64,000 nucleotides of DNA from contig JAACJG010000009.1 of NCBI GenBank assembly GCA_009917695.1, positions 248,001-312,000 on the forward strand. Reading direction: 5' to 3'. Below the pieces are notes generated by a model, which saw nothing but the letters and a program-made list of their open reading frames with translations, made no database searches and had not been told where the DNA came from. This document shows, piece after piece, positions 28,401-38,921 of the stretch; position 1 is the first letter of the stretch; every line of letters begins with the position of its first letter. A program made the position numbers and the translations under genes. The stretch is from Candidatus Rifleibacterium amylolyticum. Lineage in GTDB: Bacteria > Muiribacteriota > Ozemobacteria > Ozemobacterales > Ozemobacteraceae.

Positions 28401-29280
28401 TTCCGCTACTCGCTGGCGCGGTATAAACCACGCTGCTGCCTGAATCGTAAGAGAGAGTTCCGCGCGAGGCCCGCCAGTTATAGGTAATGTAGTCGCCATC
28501 GGCATCAAAACCGGCTGCAAAGAAGGTCACGCTCTCATTGGTTTTGATGCTGGTAAAAGACTGTTCGATCTCGACAACAGGCGCCTGATTACGTTCAGCC
28601 GCGCTGAGCGGCGTAAGTTTCACACGCAGATAAGCGTTACGTTTGGGCTGAAAACCGGGATGGATGACCGCTTCAAGATATCCGGCCGCTTCGATGCGCA
28701 TGGGCCAGAAACCGGCTGGTAATGGCCCGATTTCGACATCACCACTGGCAGAGGTAAGATAGTCTGTGCCCCACACTGTTAATCTGGCACCTGCTACCGG
28801 GTTGTTGGTAAGCAGATCGGTTATCCGCAGATTAACGCTGTAAGGTGCAACAACCAGTGGCAATGTCTGAGCCAGAACCTGAGTTTCGAATTCTCCGGTA
28901 AGATTAACCAGATCTGAACGCTGTTTATAAGCGGTCGTGCCAGAAACGGTCTGAGCGATAACGTGGTATTTTCCGACTGGCAGACTTTTAATTACAAACT
29001 TGCCCTGGCTGTCGACAGTCGTCTCGAATTCAGGCTTTTCTTCGATATAAACGCGCGTGCCATCGACTGACAGAAGTGAGAAAACTGCAGATTCATGCAG
29101 CGAAGCCCCTGATACCGGCGGCAAAACCTGGCCGCTGAGGTTGGAAACGACAGTAACCTGGCCGGGTTTGGCCCAGTCGGAAAGACCGCCATCGCCGCCG
29201 CCACAACCAGAGGCCAGTAAAAGAACAATAGCGACTATAGCCAGACAGGCCGTGATTCGACGCGGGTTTAACAGATACAT
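25414..29280 (-). CDS. Large lipoprotein: Fn3-like repeats, Big_5 domain and M30-like zinc protease
   Basis: The 1288-residue protein starts with a lipoprotein signal (lipobox LASGC, Cys26) followed by Gly/Asp. After a carboxypeptidase-regulatory-like region (about 35-220) and a PKD-like domain (about 235-320) come four tandem repeats of about 100 residues (about 330-730). Each carries a DxDGD-type segment and a YYWQV/YYWYI strand, as in Fn3-like surface proteins. A Big_5 Ig-like domain (about 732-840, SPANGAVNV) follows. The C-terminal part has the zinc-protease motif H1078-E-F-Q-H1082 and, 20 residues on, W-L-N-E1103-G, matching M30 (hyicolysin-like) gluzincins. It is likely a surface-anchored protease with a long stalk. 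The gene is single and follows the pseudopilin operon. Confidence 0.88.
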   Translation of the reverse strand: MYLLNPRRITACLAIVAIVLLLASGCGGGDGGLSDWAKPGQVTVVSNLSGQVLPPVSGASLHESAVFSLLSVDGTRVYIEEKPEFETTVDSQGKFVIKSLPVGKYHVIAQTVSGTTAYKQRSDLVNLTGEFETQVLAQTLPLVVAPYSVNLRITDLLTNNPVAGARLTVWGTDYLTSASGDVEIGPLPAGFWPMRIEAAGYLEAVIHPGFQPKRNAYLRVKLTPLSAAERNQAPVVEIEQSFTSIKTNESVTFFAAGFDADGDYITYNWRASRGTLSYDSGSSVVYTAPASSGTVQITLTGTDSNKAEGMAILDIEILSGSSLPPNPRNQAPLSASNPFPANLTENLGTDIVFRWTGQDPDNDPLTYDLLLATQGADLKIVASNLTQNSYRIPSLSAEQVYFWKVVSRDIYDAVSPDPAIWQFKTGAGDNASPYQPKNPVPEDLAINQLPSLRFTWTGGDPDLDDTVTYSFYISSDPTQLELATTTRATSHEMLGLALGATHYWQIVAADNRGRETPGPVWRFSTYAPPNQAPSDPVVVYPASGAVNVPYDVQLQWASTDPDGDQITYDLFVGKTFPLEKVVSDLVGPSYISAQPYDYLSTYYWQVVARDDGGLTNENSHIWSFRTSDKPNTPPNVPVAITPADGATGVALRPVFSWSGGDLDGDTVVYDLYLDTVTPPVQMVASDLTDERWTPAADLNMGAQYYWYIEASDSGGRVASSTVYSFFARTAGDTTPPTLISVSPANGAVNVAQSEVIRIVFSEPVNKDSASQAVTLVPAISGNLSWEDDVTLRFMPSSPWRLGSYNQLVIASNTVKDLFNNLMTGGAVYKFTVTSPVPVPSGYRSTGFPVLAGVGETVKSEVPGLQSSGKSYALAVASPGSSNFDISASRQAPAQVQITDPASAFREFERYAAERTGDTTLLSASLEPGPMASPQVGVSESFYIPAYGSVATSTSYPNNIISATCIGLTGLTAIYVDDAIADPSTSKVAEVRQRFEEVIQPRIRDYFGQEPALGPDGESRLTILLTDSMSENILGIFYGVDLSARNPSDIQLRESNSRKILYVRYSEDRDITLYGTMAHEFQHMVNYWQKRVNGGNYEATWLNEGMSKYAEEVCGYGILQGDQNTALLIELSQENFTSLSLTDWQGLNSYGLSYLFVRFLAQENRYGTTYREVTRALISSGLTGTANVAAITGEAFDVTLAKWGLSLYLNRYSSSDSKDYGLSGLNLQGTYSGVTLPGFLPQAVPVAGVSLSANALSCFVRTSTGAATTNIEVKSPTGALKLWFFDQRP

Positions 29281-29361
29281 TGGTTTTCCTGATTAAATAC
29301 TTCAGGCTGAACTATCGGCAACATTCAAAAAACAACTGATAGCTCCTGCAAATTATAAATA

Positions 29362-29403
29362 CAACAACCCCCTGCCACATAAACGATTGGCAGGGGGTTG
29401 TTG
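29362..29403 (-). terminator. Inverted repeat downstream of the pseudopilin operon, probable terminator
   Basis: A perfect 15-bp stem (29362-29376 with 29389-29403) with a 12-base loop lies 30 bases after the last gene. On the minus strand it is followed by TATTTATAATTTG rather than a clean T-run, so termination strength is uncertain. Confidence 0.6.
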
Positions 29404-29434
29404 CTGACAGGCACAAGTTAGAATAACCCGATCA

Positions 29435-30883
29435 TCACGTATTTCCCTGTGCCTCTTCTATCAAACCAATGTTCTTTTGATGAGCATCGCGCTGTTCGGC
29501 AAAACTCAGCTTGGTCTCGGCAAGATCACGCAGATCTTTGGCAGCGGTATATTTTTTAACACTTTCTTCGCCGCCCTTCTCATCGCGCCAGGCCAGATCT
29601 ACTTTCTGCATATTGTTATAAATGGTAGTCGCTCTTTCCTGTCTTATAGCAAACTCTTCATCGGTTTCGGTAAATTCTTCCTGGGATCCGTCAGTTGTAG
29701 TAATGATACCTTTCTGCATTGTTGATGGGTTGTAAGAATCAACAAGACTGACATATTCCGGGTCGCCATCCTGTTTCCCCGCGTTATAGGCTTCTCTCAT
29801 GCTGTAATCGCGCATCTTGATATCATAAGCCTCTTTGAGGTCATTATACTCTTTCGAATTCTTATCCATGTTGTCAGTATTGATGCCTGCGCCAGAAAAT
29901 GAGTTCTTGAGGTGCTCACTCTCATATGAAGCAATGGTTGCGTCGATATTCTCCAGGTCAGTTTTGAGCTGACTAACCTCTTCATGATTCTTCAGAGCGT
30001 TCTGTAGATCGGTAACTTCAGTAGACGGGTGATAGAGCCCCAAACTCCACCATGTGCCATTGCCACGCGTATCTACACCGTCAATTGAATCATCGACTTC
30101 TTCAAGCTTATTCATGACTTCTTCAAGCGCATCGGTTTCTTTTGCGTGCAGATTTTCGAGCTGCTCAACCGTCAACTTTGCCAGTTCTTCCGCAGTTAAT
30201 GCCTGAGCAAACATCGCATCACCATCAAACTCTTCATCGAGAATCTTGGCACCGTCCTCTTTGGCCAGACTGGCCATCGACAGAAACCTGTTCTTGTTGA
30301 TCAGACGATAATATTCTTCGATCATGAATACCGAGACGCGCTCGGTGTGGCTGGCGATCTGGCTCGATCCCGGAATTTTGCGGCTGCCGACCATGGTAAT
30401 GTCCATGCGGGCGGCCCAGCCTTCATCATAATTGATCTGGCCTCCGGTTCTTTCACCATCGCCTGGAGACTCTGGGCGGGAAAATGCTATAGAATCGACG
30501 TGCCGTGCTATTGTGCGGGTAGAGCCAGCAACATTGCGCGTCAAAAATGGTTTACGAAATTCGTAAACGACACTTTCAAAACGATCAAACGCCAGTTTTT
30601 CCTGGTCGCCTTCGCCGGTGATCAGGTAACGATCGAATCTGATGATGGCACTGTTACCGTTTTCTGCTGCTTCAACTTCGAGACTGTCAGCTTTAACCGC
30701 TTTGAAATCCTGAGACAGAACTTTTAAGGCATTCCTGACTTCGCTGGCCAGAGTCTGCTGAGTTGCAGCCTTTGACACCTTTCGCTGCGAGGTACTGAAA
30801 ATTTGAAAGGCGCCGCCAAGGACCAGGCTGGCCAGAAAAACGCCAACCATAACCTCTACCATTGTCATTGCGCGTCTTTTCAT
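29435..30883 (-). CDS. GspJ/PilW-like prepilin with long coiled-coil extension
   Basis: A prepilin leader MKRRA precedes MTMVEVMVG: the glutamate at position +5 is present but the residue before the cleavage site is Ala instead of the usual Gly, which prepilin peptidases sometimes accept. Residues about 10-200 look like a GspJ/PilW minor pseudopilin, including the charged beta region. The remaining 280 residues are a strongly charged, mostly helical extension, rich in Glu, Lys, Asp and Asn, which is not part of the normal family. It is the last gene of the operon. The second in-frame ATG (30883) is chosen because the leader MKRR is typical; the first lies two codons upstream. Confidence 0.8.
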   Translation of the reverse strand: MKRRAMTMVEVMVGVFLASLVLGGAFQIFSTSQRKVSKAATQQTLASEVRNALKVLSQDFKAVKADSLEVEAAENGNSAIIRFDRYLITGEGDQEKLAFDRFESVVYEFRKPFLTRNVAGSTRTIARHVDSIAFSRPESPGDGERTGGQINYDEGWAARMDITMVGSRKIPGSSQIASHTERVSVFMIEEYYRLINKNRFLSMASLAKEDGAKILDEEFDGDAMFAQALTAEELAKLTVEQLENLHAKETDALEEVMNKLEEVDDSIDGVDTRGNGTWWSLGLYHPSTEVTDLQNALKNHEEVSQLKTDLENIDATIASYESEHLKNSFSGAGINTDNMDKNSKEYNDLKEAYDIKMRDYSMREAYNAGKQDGDPEYVSLVDSYNPSTMQKGIITTTDGSQEEFTETDEEFAIRQERATTIYNNMQKVDLAWRDEKGGEESVKKYTAAKDLRDLAETKLSFAEQRDAHQKNIGLIEEAQGNT

Positions 30884-30898
30884 ATTCATTCCTCCCTC

Positions 30899-31372
30899 TT
30901 ACATATAGCAGTCAGGGTTGCGAATTGCATTGCCCAACCGCAGTTGACGCTTATTGTCGCCTTCAGTCGTACCATCGCCTTCCTTCCAGGTTGCGTCTAC
31001 GTTAATCCAGACCTCACTGATACGATTGTCGGGCAGTTTCTTGACTGTCAGTTCAGCTTGTACTGTGAGGCTCTTGAGCTCTTCATTAAATTCATTGATT
31101 GCCTCAAGAGTCTGGGGATAATAGTTCTGGTTGACCACGAAAGTATCGCCAGAGCTCATTTCCTGATAATCTTTGAGATAAACTTTGAACGGAACGTGTT
31201 TGCACTCCTCGATCAAACGCTGCGCCAGACGAGCAACTTTTGAGTAGTTGTTGATCTTGACCGTCGATTTGCCACCATATTGCACCAGTCTGAACAGCGG
31301 AATAAAGGCGATGGCAAAGATAAATACGCCGATCATTATCTCAAGCATGGAAAGACCAGTTCGCTTTTTCAT
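30899..31372 (-). CDS. GspI/PilV-like prepilin
   Basis: This 157-residue prepilin has a consensus leader: MKKRTG followed by LSMLEIMIGVFIFAIAF, with Gly before the cut and Glu at +5. The hydrophobic helix (about 7-27) is followed by a small globular domain. The size and position between a GspK-like and a GspJ-like gene suggest the minor pseudopilin that nucleates a pilus or type II-like tip. It lies 9 bases after the GspK-like gene and 9 before the next. Confidence 0.82.
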   Translation of the reverse strand: MKKRTGLSMLEIMIGVFIFAIAFIPLFRLVQYGGKSTVKINNYSKVARLAQRLIEECKHVPFKVYLKDYQEMSSGDTFVVNQNYYPQTLEAINEFNEELKSLTVQAELTVKKLPDNRISEVWINVDATWKEGDGTTEGDNKRQLRLGNAIRNPDCYM

Positions 31373-31381
31373 TCTCTACTC

Positions 31382-34063
31382 CTACTGCGCTCTGATGCTG
31401 GCATAGCCTGGCGCCAGCGAAACGACATATCTTTCGGGATCATACACTCCATAACTAGGGTGCAGAGACGTCATCGAACTGCGAGTCTTATAGGCTGTGT
31501 ATTCGATACGAATATCACCCTGAGCCGGTGCCTTTGAAAATTTATTGGTTATCCAGTTTCCAATGATTCTAAGACTGCGCCCACCACTTATAGCCAGGCC
31601 TTTATCAGTATACAGAGACCCTTCAAACTCAATATTTTCAGGACCGCTTTCAATAATTACCCCACCCTGGCGACAGATAAGCGAGAATACAGTTCGCGGA
31701 GTTCCGGCAGCGCGTTCTTCTTCAGCCGTATACGGATCCTTTATGTGGCCTGCGATAAGGATATTGCCACCAACGACAATGCCGCCGCGACCGGTGACGT
31801 AAAATGCGTCTGCTGGCATCTCAGCAACACCAGGAGCCGGCAAGGTAATTGAATCGGCTATGTAAGTGATACCGTTGAGGTTGAGACACTTCTGACCATT
31901 TTCGTCTTTAAGCCTGTTCGGAATATCGTCATAGAAATCCTGAGCTGTCGGATAATAGTAAACGGCTTTTTTGGCATATTGTTCTGAAGAATAGAGGTTG
32001 GGAGGCGCGTTTTCCATAAATGCCGGATTGTAAGAATTGGTATAGATATCGACTTCACCGCTCTCGTTCTTGGGCGACATTAAAGGTGCCAGATTGAATC
32101 CGTATTTGTCGGCAACATCGTGCGTGTGCCACAATGGAAATGGCACCGGCAGGATCATAAATCCCCATGGAGTCGGAATCTGATTACCCAGAGGAATCGG
32201 CCCCGGAGGGTAAGACATCATGCAGAAATGCCACTGACGATAATTTTTAAGAACATAACCCTCAATTTCACGGGTAAGTGTCGGGAAAAGAGCGGAGTCG
32301 CCAAACAGATGAGTCACCGTGCGACTCGGCGTCGGGAAAGGCACACGATAATAACGATAGCCAACTCCAGCCATCGGCCATTCCCACTTCGACATGGGGT
32401 CCTTGATCTTTACCGGACCAATACTGCCACCCAGAGCGTCAGCGCCAAGAAAATGCAAAGGCAGCTGAAACATGCTTATACCAAAATCGGTTTTGTTGGG
32501 TGCGATATTAACTTTAAACATACTGCCGACTGCTGATTTGAGAAAATTACTGACGGCGCCAACAACGGCATCTTTTCCTGCATTCATGGCGGTCTTGGGG
32601 TTTTCGGTCGCAGGCGCCGCCGGGGCAGATGTTCCAGGCTCACTCGAAGTAGTTGTTGTCGATGAAGTGCTGCCGCCGACCGGAGCTTCACCTTTGGCTG
32701 AATCGGGAACCGGTGTCTGGGGCTCAGTATAGGCAATCTGCCTGTTCGACATCTGAGTGTAGCGGTCTCCCTTGGCAAGAACACCTTTTACATTATTATT
32801 CAACATCATCAGCCATTCGGCACCGCGAGCGGTTCTTTTAAGCCATGAGTCACCCTGGTAATTCATCGGCCCGGCCGGATTCCCGACAAAAGCCACGTTG
32901 ACATCCATAGGTTTGGTGCCATTTACCCTGACCAGACCTGGAAATTCGCGCTTTTCGGTTTCAGTCGGATCGCTGGTAATTACGCTGTAATTGGCAAAAT
33001 TATTGACCGTCAGATCACCGCCAATATCGTTGAATACAAGATATTCGTCATGCAGATTCGCGACGAAAAAACTATACATCGGCGCAACCGGCTCTACATC
33101 AGCACATTTAAATTCCTTGGTAGCGTAAATGGTCTTGGTGACTCTGTCCTGGGTCGGAAAAATTATCGTGCCCTTTGATTCGATGTTGAACATGCCATAC
33201 TTTTCGACATGCCTGTTGGCATCGAGCTCAGCCGGCAATGAAAGACCTGATTTATCTGTCAATAATGGAAAGATATTTTTGTCGAGAGTAATCTGATAAG
33301 GATAAATGCTGTCAGGAAGAACCTCTGAAAGTAGTTTATGAATAGAAGTCCATTCCAGCAGCTGTTGCATCGCAGTGAAATTACACCACTCGGCAAACTG
33401 GTCAAGAACACTGACAATTTCGACACTGAAAATTGTTATTCCACCAACGCCAAAGTTCAGTTCAAACTGAAGCCACTTGAGAGAATTCGGCAATGCGAGT
33501 GTCAAGGCGACAAAGCCCTGATTGCTGAAAAATTCTTTGACGCCGCTATGACAGTTCCATGGGATCTGCACACCTGGCACCTTGTAAGCCGCCTCTTCGG
33601 GAGCTATCGAATAGGCCTTGTCGAGCTCGATACTGACTTCAATCTCAAAATCAGACTGCTCGCCTGCCATGTATCTGACCAGTTGAGTCAGTTCATCGCC
33701 ATTAGGTCCTTCAAGGTCTTCTTTTGTCAGTATCAGTTTTTGCGATAATCCACCCGGGTCGAGCTCTTTGTCGCTACCGATACCAGAATCGAATACGCCA
33801 GACTTAGCCTGCATTGGCGCACGAATCCAGGCGGCAATATGGTTGGCATCCTTGAATTTTTCGGGATCGTTCAATTGCTGCTGTATAATACCAAGCGCAC
33901 GTTCAAGACCGGCTTCAGCCAGACACTGAGCCTGGGTGCTGATATGAGTTCGCTCGGTCTGGTGCTTTTCCTGAACGGTAGTGTTCATAAAAAACACCGC
34001 CATCACAGCCAGAACCGCCAGAATCCCGACAATTGTCAAAAATACGTTTCCTCTTCTGGCCAT
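31382..34063 (-). CDS. Very large GspK/PilX-like pseudopilin
   Basis: This 893-residue protein has a short basic leader MARRG and an N-terminal hydrophobic helix (NVFLTIVGILAVLAVMAVFF). The residue at +5 is Thr, not Glu, as in GspK and PilX, which cap a pseudopilus. The following CLAEAGLERALG helix also fits PilX/GspK N-termini. The rest is a large globular region, a Ser/Thr/Pro/Ala-rich linker near 455-490, and a C-terminal beta-rich part where GISGG-like turns suggest a beta-helix. GspK proteins usually have about 300 residues, so this one is three times longer. Confidence 0.72.
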   Translation of the reverse strand: MARRGNVFLTIVGILAVLAVMAVFFMNTTVQEKHQTERTHISTQAQCLAEAGLERALGIIQQQLNDPEKFKDANHIAAWIRAPMQAKSGVFDSGIGSDKELDPGGLSQKLILTKEDLEGPNGDELTQLVRYMAGEQSDFEIEVSIELDKAYSIAPEEAAYKVPGVQIPWNCHSGVKEFFSNQGFVALTLALPNSLKWLQFELNFGVGGITIFSVEIVSVLDQFAEWCNFTAMQQLLEWTSIHKLLSEVLPDSIYPYQITLDKNIFPLLTDKSGLSLPAELDANRHVEKYGMFNIESKGTIIFPTQDRVTKTIYATKEFKCADVEPVAPMYSFFVANLHDEYLVFNDIGGDLTVNNFANYSVITSDPTETEKREFPGLVRVNGTKPMDVNVAFVGNPAGPMNYQGDSWLKRTARGAEWLMMLNNNVKGVLAKGDRYTQMSNRQIAYTEPQTPVPDSAKGEAPVGGSTSSTTTTSSEPGTSAPAAPATENPKTAMNAGKDAVVGAVSNFLKSAVGSMFKVNIAPNKTDFGISMFQLPLHFLGADALGGSIGPVKIKDPMSKWEWPMAGVGYRYYRVPFPTPSRTVTHLFGDSALFPTLTREIEGYVLKNYRQWHFCMMSYPPGPIPLGNQIPTPWGFMILPVPFPLWHTHDVADKYGFNLAPLMSPKNESGEVDIYTNSYNPAFMENAPPNLYSSEQYAKKAVYYYPTAQDFYDDIPNRLKDENGQKCLNLNGITYIADSITLPAPGVAEMPADAFYVTGRGGIVVGGNILIAGHIKDPYTAEEERAAGTPRTVFSLICRQGGVIIESGPENIEFEGSLYTDKGLAISGGRSLRIIGNWITNKFSKAPAQGDIRIEYTAYKTRSSMTSLHPSYGVYDPERYVVSLAPGYASIRAQ

Positions 34064-34072
34064 ATTACCCTC

Positions 34073-34882
34073 CTAGCGTCTCGATGACGGAAAGTTCTTG
34101 AGATAACCGAGAGTATCGTCAAGAACGCTGTCTACAGTCGCAACACCTTCGGCGCCATTCTGTTTGATGACTTCCTGAATGTGGCTGCGCACCACCGGAT
34201 CGACTCTCATCTTGGAAAAATCCATCAGCATCTTGTTCATCGCCAGATAGCCGGCTTTAACATTTTTGGCGGTAAAACCCTTGATCTTGAGACTTTCGAG
34301 CAGATCGAGATAACGCATAAATTCTTTGCGTAAAGCCTGAATATCGCCTTTTTCATCATAAATGGTGCAAAGATTACCACTGGCCATGAACATCAAAAAT
34401 TCGTTTTCACTCTCTGTTTTGAGTATTTCTTCGCATATAGCGCGGGCTTCATCCAGACGCCCCTGTGCGATCAAAGCATTCGATGTTCTGATTTCGGTGT
34501 TCATTTCGGCCTCGTAATACTTGCGCTGGGAAGGAGGCAACGCGGCAATCTGCGGTGGAATGTAAGCTTTTGCTTTGCTGATGCGATCAAACGCCTGCGT
34601 CCATTCTTTTTCTGGAGACACGCGCGCGGCTGGGGCCGTGGCTGAGCTACCGCCTTTGCTGGCAGGGTGTTGAGATGCAGTACGCTTAAAGGAAAACGCC
34701 GTCCGGCTCATGCCCAGACGGTCGCGACTTGAACTCACGATATCTTTTTTGCTGGTTCGGGTTACAGTGTACAGCAGAAAAATAATCGGTATGATAAGCA
34801 ATATCAGGCCGACCACCAGTATCCTCATATCGCCCAGATCAACTTTTTTTATCAGGCTCTTAGGTTCATTGCTCTCTGTCAT
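34073..34882 (-). CDS. N-terminally anchored protein heading the pseudopilin operon
   Basis: The 269-residue protein has a cytoplasmic N-terminus, one membrane helix (about 20-40, ILVVGLILLIIPIIFLLY), a low-complexity Ser/Ala linker to about 95, and a helical C-terminal domain with TPR-like spacing (about 115-240). I recognise no family. As first gene, 9 bases before the GspK-like gene, it may act as an assembly factor for the pseudopilin complex. Confidence 0.65.
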   Translation of the reverse strand: MTESNEPKSLIKKVDLGDMRILVVGLILLIIPIIFLLYTVTRTSKKDIVSSSRDRLGMSRTAFSFKRTASQHPASKGGSSATAPAARVSPEKEWTQAFDRISKAKAYIPPQIAALPPSQRKYYEAEMNTEIRTSNALIAQGRLDEARAICEEILKTESENEFLMFMASGNLCTIYDEKGDIQALRKEFMRYLDLLESLKIKGFTAKNVKAGYLAMNKMLMDFSKMRVDPVVRSHIQEVIKQNGAEGVATVDSVLDDTLGYLKNFPSSRR

Positions 34883-34913
34883 GATTCTTCCCTGAGGTGA
34901 TTATGTTATATCA

Positions 34914-34942
34914 AGTTTATATTTAATCTCATCAATGTGCAA
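34914..34942 (-). promoter_or_regulatory. Candidate promoter for the pseudopilin operon
   Basis: On the minus strand, TTGCAC (34942-34937) and TAAACT (34919-34914) are 17 bases apart, about 30 bases before the first gene's start. Confidence 0.4.
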
Positions 34943-34951
34943 CAACAGACG

Positions 34952-34970
34952 GGGAAGGCTTCGCCTTCCC
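34952..34970. repeat. Short perfect palindrome in divergent intergenic region
   Basis: GGGAAGGC, a TTC loop and GCCTTCCC form an 8-bp stem upstream of both the pseudopilin operon and the repeat-protein gene. It has no T-run. It could be an operator or a dispersed REP-like element. Confidence 0.45.
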
Positions 34971-35070
34971 TGGAGTATGTGAATGTCTCTCTCCTCATAT
35001 ATACTTACGTCTGCTAACTTAAGTTTCGTTGCAACAAAAAAAACAACAACTTTTCGATTGCCTGACAATA

Positions 35071-35076
35071 TATAAT
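35071..35076 (+). promoter_or_regulatory. Candidate -10 element for the secreted repeat-protein gene
   Basis: A perfect TATAAT lies 32 bases before the ATG in an AT-rich tract; no good -35 hexamer is visible at normal spacing, so an activator may be needed. Confidence 0.4.
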
Positions 35077-35108
35077 GAATTGATTGAGATTTTTTTCAGG
35101 GGGCAATT

Positions 35109-36302
35109 ATGAAAAAGGTTCTGTTGATAGCTCTTTTCGTTGGTTTTACCATTCAACTGATATCGATTCCAGTCATTGCGCAGAACCGTGCGGGAAAATC
35201 AGGGAATGCATCCGCTAAGGCGGCCGAAATTAAAGCTAAAATTGAAGCAAAAAAAGCAGAAATGCAGCAGCAACTACAGGAAAAAATACGCCAGAACCAG
35301 GAAAATGCTGCGGCAAAACGCGAAGAAGCCAAACAAAAGTGGCTTGAAAAAAAGCAACAGAATGAAAATTCAGGTGGTAATGCCGAAAAATGGCAACAAT
35401 GGAAGGAACAAAGAGCAGCTGGCCAGACCGCTAACAACGAAAAGTGGCAACAATGGAAAGAGAAATGGGGCGAAGGTAACGCTGAGAGATTGCAGCAGAT
35501 GAAAGAAAAGTGGGCTCAGATGCGTGAACAGAACCCGCAACTCAAGAATCTTGGCGAAAAGCTCAAAGCTCTGAAAGAAGCAAGACAATCTGGCGACAAG
35601 GCACTCTGGCAGGAAAAAATACAGGAACTGCGCAGCCATTTCCAGAAGATGAATCCGGAAGCACGCAACAATCTTCAGCAGCAGATGCCAGAATTTGCTA
35701 AAAAACTCGAAGCAATGAACCAGGGTCAGAAGAAATTTGAAGCCAGCTCGACATTTACCGGCCCAAGAGGGGGACAGACAAGTTATACCGGCAGTGCCGT
35801 CAGAGATGGCAATACTCTGCAGCAGCAGGGCACAGCTGTCGGCCCGGGCGGCAAACAGGCACAGCGCACCGCCACGAGCGTCAAAGACGGCAATACCCTC
35901 AGCACTACCGGGCAATGGGTTGGTGATAAAGGCAAAACGCTCGATTTTGAAGGTAAAACGACAAAAACCGGAAATACTCTGAGCACCGACAAAACCTGGA
36001 CCAGCGAAGCCGGCAAACAGACAACTCTCAACCGTGAAACCGTCAAACAGGGCGATACCACCTCGACCACCGGCAACTGGAGCAACAGTTCGGGCCAGAC
36101 CGCAACCGTAGTCACCACAACCCAGAAAAGCGGCAATACAGTTACCAGCGATGTCTCGATTACGACATCAGGCGGCAAAACAGCTCACACGAGCGGCACT
36201 ACTAACGTCGAATCAGGCCATTCAAGCACAACCTGGAGCAGCGAAAGCGGCAAGACTCTCGAAACCAGCAGCGACTGGGTATTCGACATCCTCGACGAAT
36301 AA
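35109..36302 (+). CDS. Secreted protein: Lys/Gln-rich coiled coil and C-terminal Thr/Gly repeats
   Basis: This 397-residue protein has a signal peptide (MKKVLLIALFVGFTIQLIS, cut near residue 24). Residues about 30-210 are very rich in Lys, Glu, Gln and Trp, with a repeated KWQQWKE unit, and are predicted helical. From about 216 the composition changes to Thr/Ser/Gly, with about seven tandem units of 20-26 residues around the pattern G-N-T-L-S-T, W, G-K-T. Such units suggest a beta-solenoid or beta-roll. I recognise no family. The split between charged helix and repeat sheet suggests an extracellular or periplasmic structural or adhesive role. Confidence 0.7.
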   Translation: MKKVLLIALFVGFTIQLISIPVIAQNRAGKSGNASAKAAEIKAKIEAKKAEMQQQLQEKIRQNQENAAAKREEAKQKWLEKKQQNENSGGNAEKWQQWKEQRAAGQTANNEKWQQWKEKWGEGNAERLQQMKEKWAQMREQNPQLKNLGEKLKALKEARQSGDKALWQEKIQELRSHFQKMNPEARNNLQQQMPEFAKKLEAMNQGQKKFEASSTFTGPRGGQTSYTGSAVRDGNTLQQQGTAVGPGGKQAQRTATSVKDGNTLSTTGQWVGDKGKTLDFEGKTTKTGNTLSTDKTWTSEAGKQTTLNRETVKQGDTTSTTGNWSNSSGQTATVVTTTQKSGNTVTSDVSITTSGGKTAHTSGTTNVESGHSSTTWSSESGKTLETSSDWVFDILDE

Positions 36303-36344
36303 TTTCAAAAATATAGTAAGGGCGCAGGCGGGTTTTATAGCATT

Positions 36345-36400
36345 GTATTTTGTTTTTCGATTACGATTACGAGCACCGCTTCGCTGAGCACGAATAATTG
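36345..36400. repeat. Possible dispersed intergenic repeat
   Basis: The stretch holds a doubled GATTAC unit followed by GAGCACCGCTTCGCTGAGCAC, a motif type I have seen in interspersed intergenic repeats. Only one copy is visible in this window. Confidence 0.3.
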
Positions 36401-36459
36401 CTCGGGCACAGTTCAGTTAAGATTGTGATAGTCGTCTGTTTATAACATATTTAAAGAAA

Positions 36460-36490
36460 GCACCCGGCTTTTGCAGCCGGGTGCCTTTTT
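36460..36490. terminator. Bidirectional intrinsic terminator
   Basis: A perfect 10-bp stem (GCACCCGGCT with AGCCGGGTGC) around TTTGC, followed by CTTTTT on the plus strand and TTTCTTTAAA on the minus strand. It sits between the repeat-protein gene and the convergent isocitrate dehydrogenase gene and probably serves both. Confidence 0.85.
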
Positions 36491-36518
36491 GCAAACACCT
36501 TAGGAGATTATCGCCTGA

Positions 36519-38786
<2,268 letters not shown>

Positions 38787-38892
38787 GTCGACAATTTCCT
38801 TTCTTCCATTCCTTCATATTCTTATTCATAACCGGCTGTAAATCATGATCTGATGGTTATGGCAGAACGCTATTTTTGCATTCTACCCGGCA

Positions 38893-38921
38893 AGCGTAGC
38901 ATAGGCAAAAACAATCGTCAA
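38893..38921 (-). promoter_or_regulatory. Candidate promoter for isocitrate dehydrogenase
   Basis: On the minus strand, TTGACG (38921-38916) and TACGCT (38898-38893) are 17 bases apart, with TGC before the -10. The implied leader is about 100 bases. The rest of the 271-bp gap to the cupin gene shows nothing else. Confidence 0.5.
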
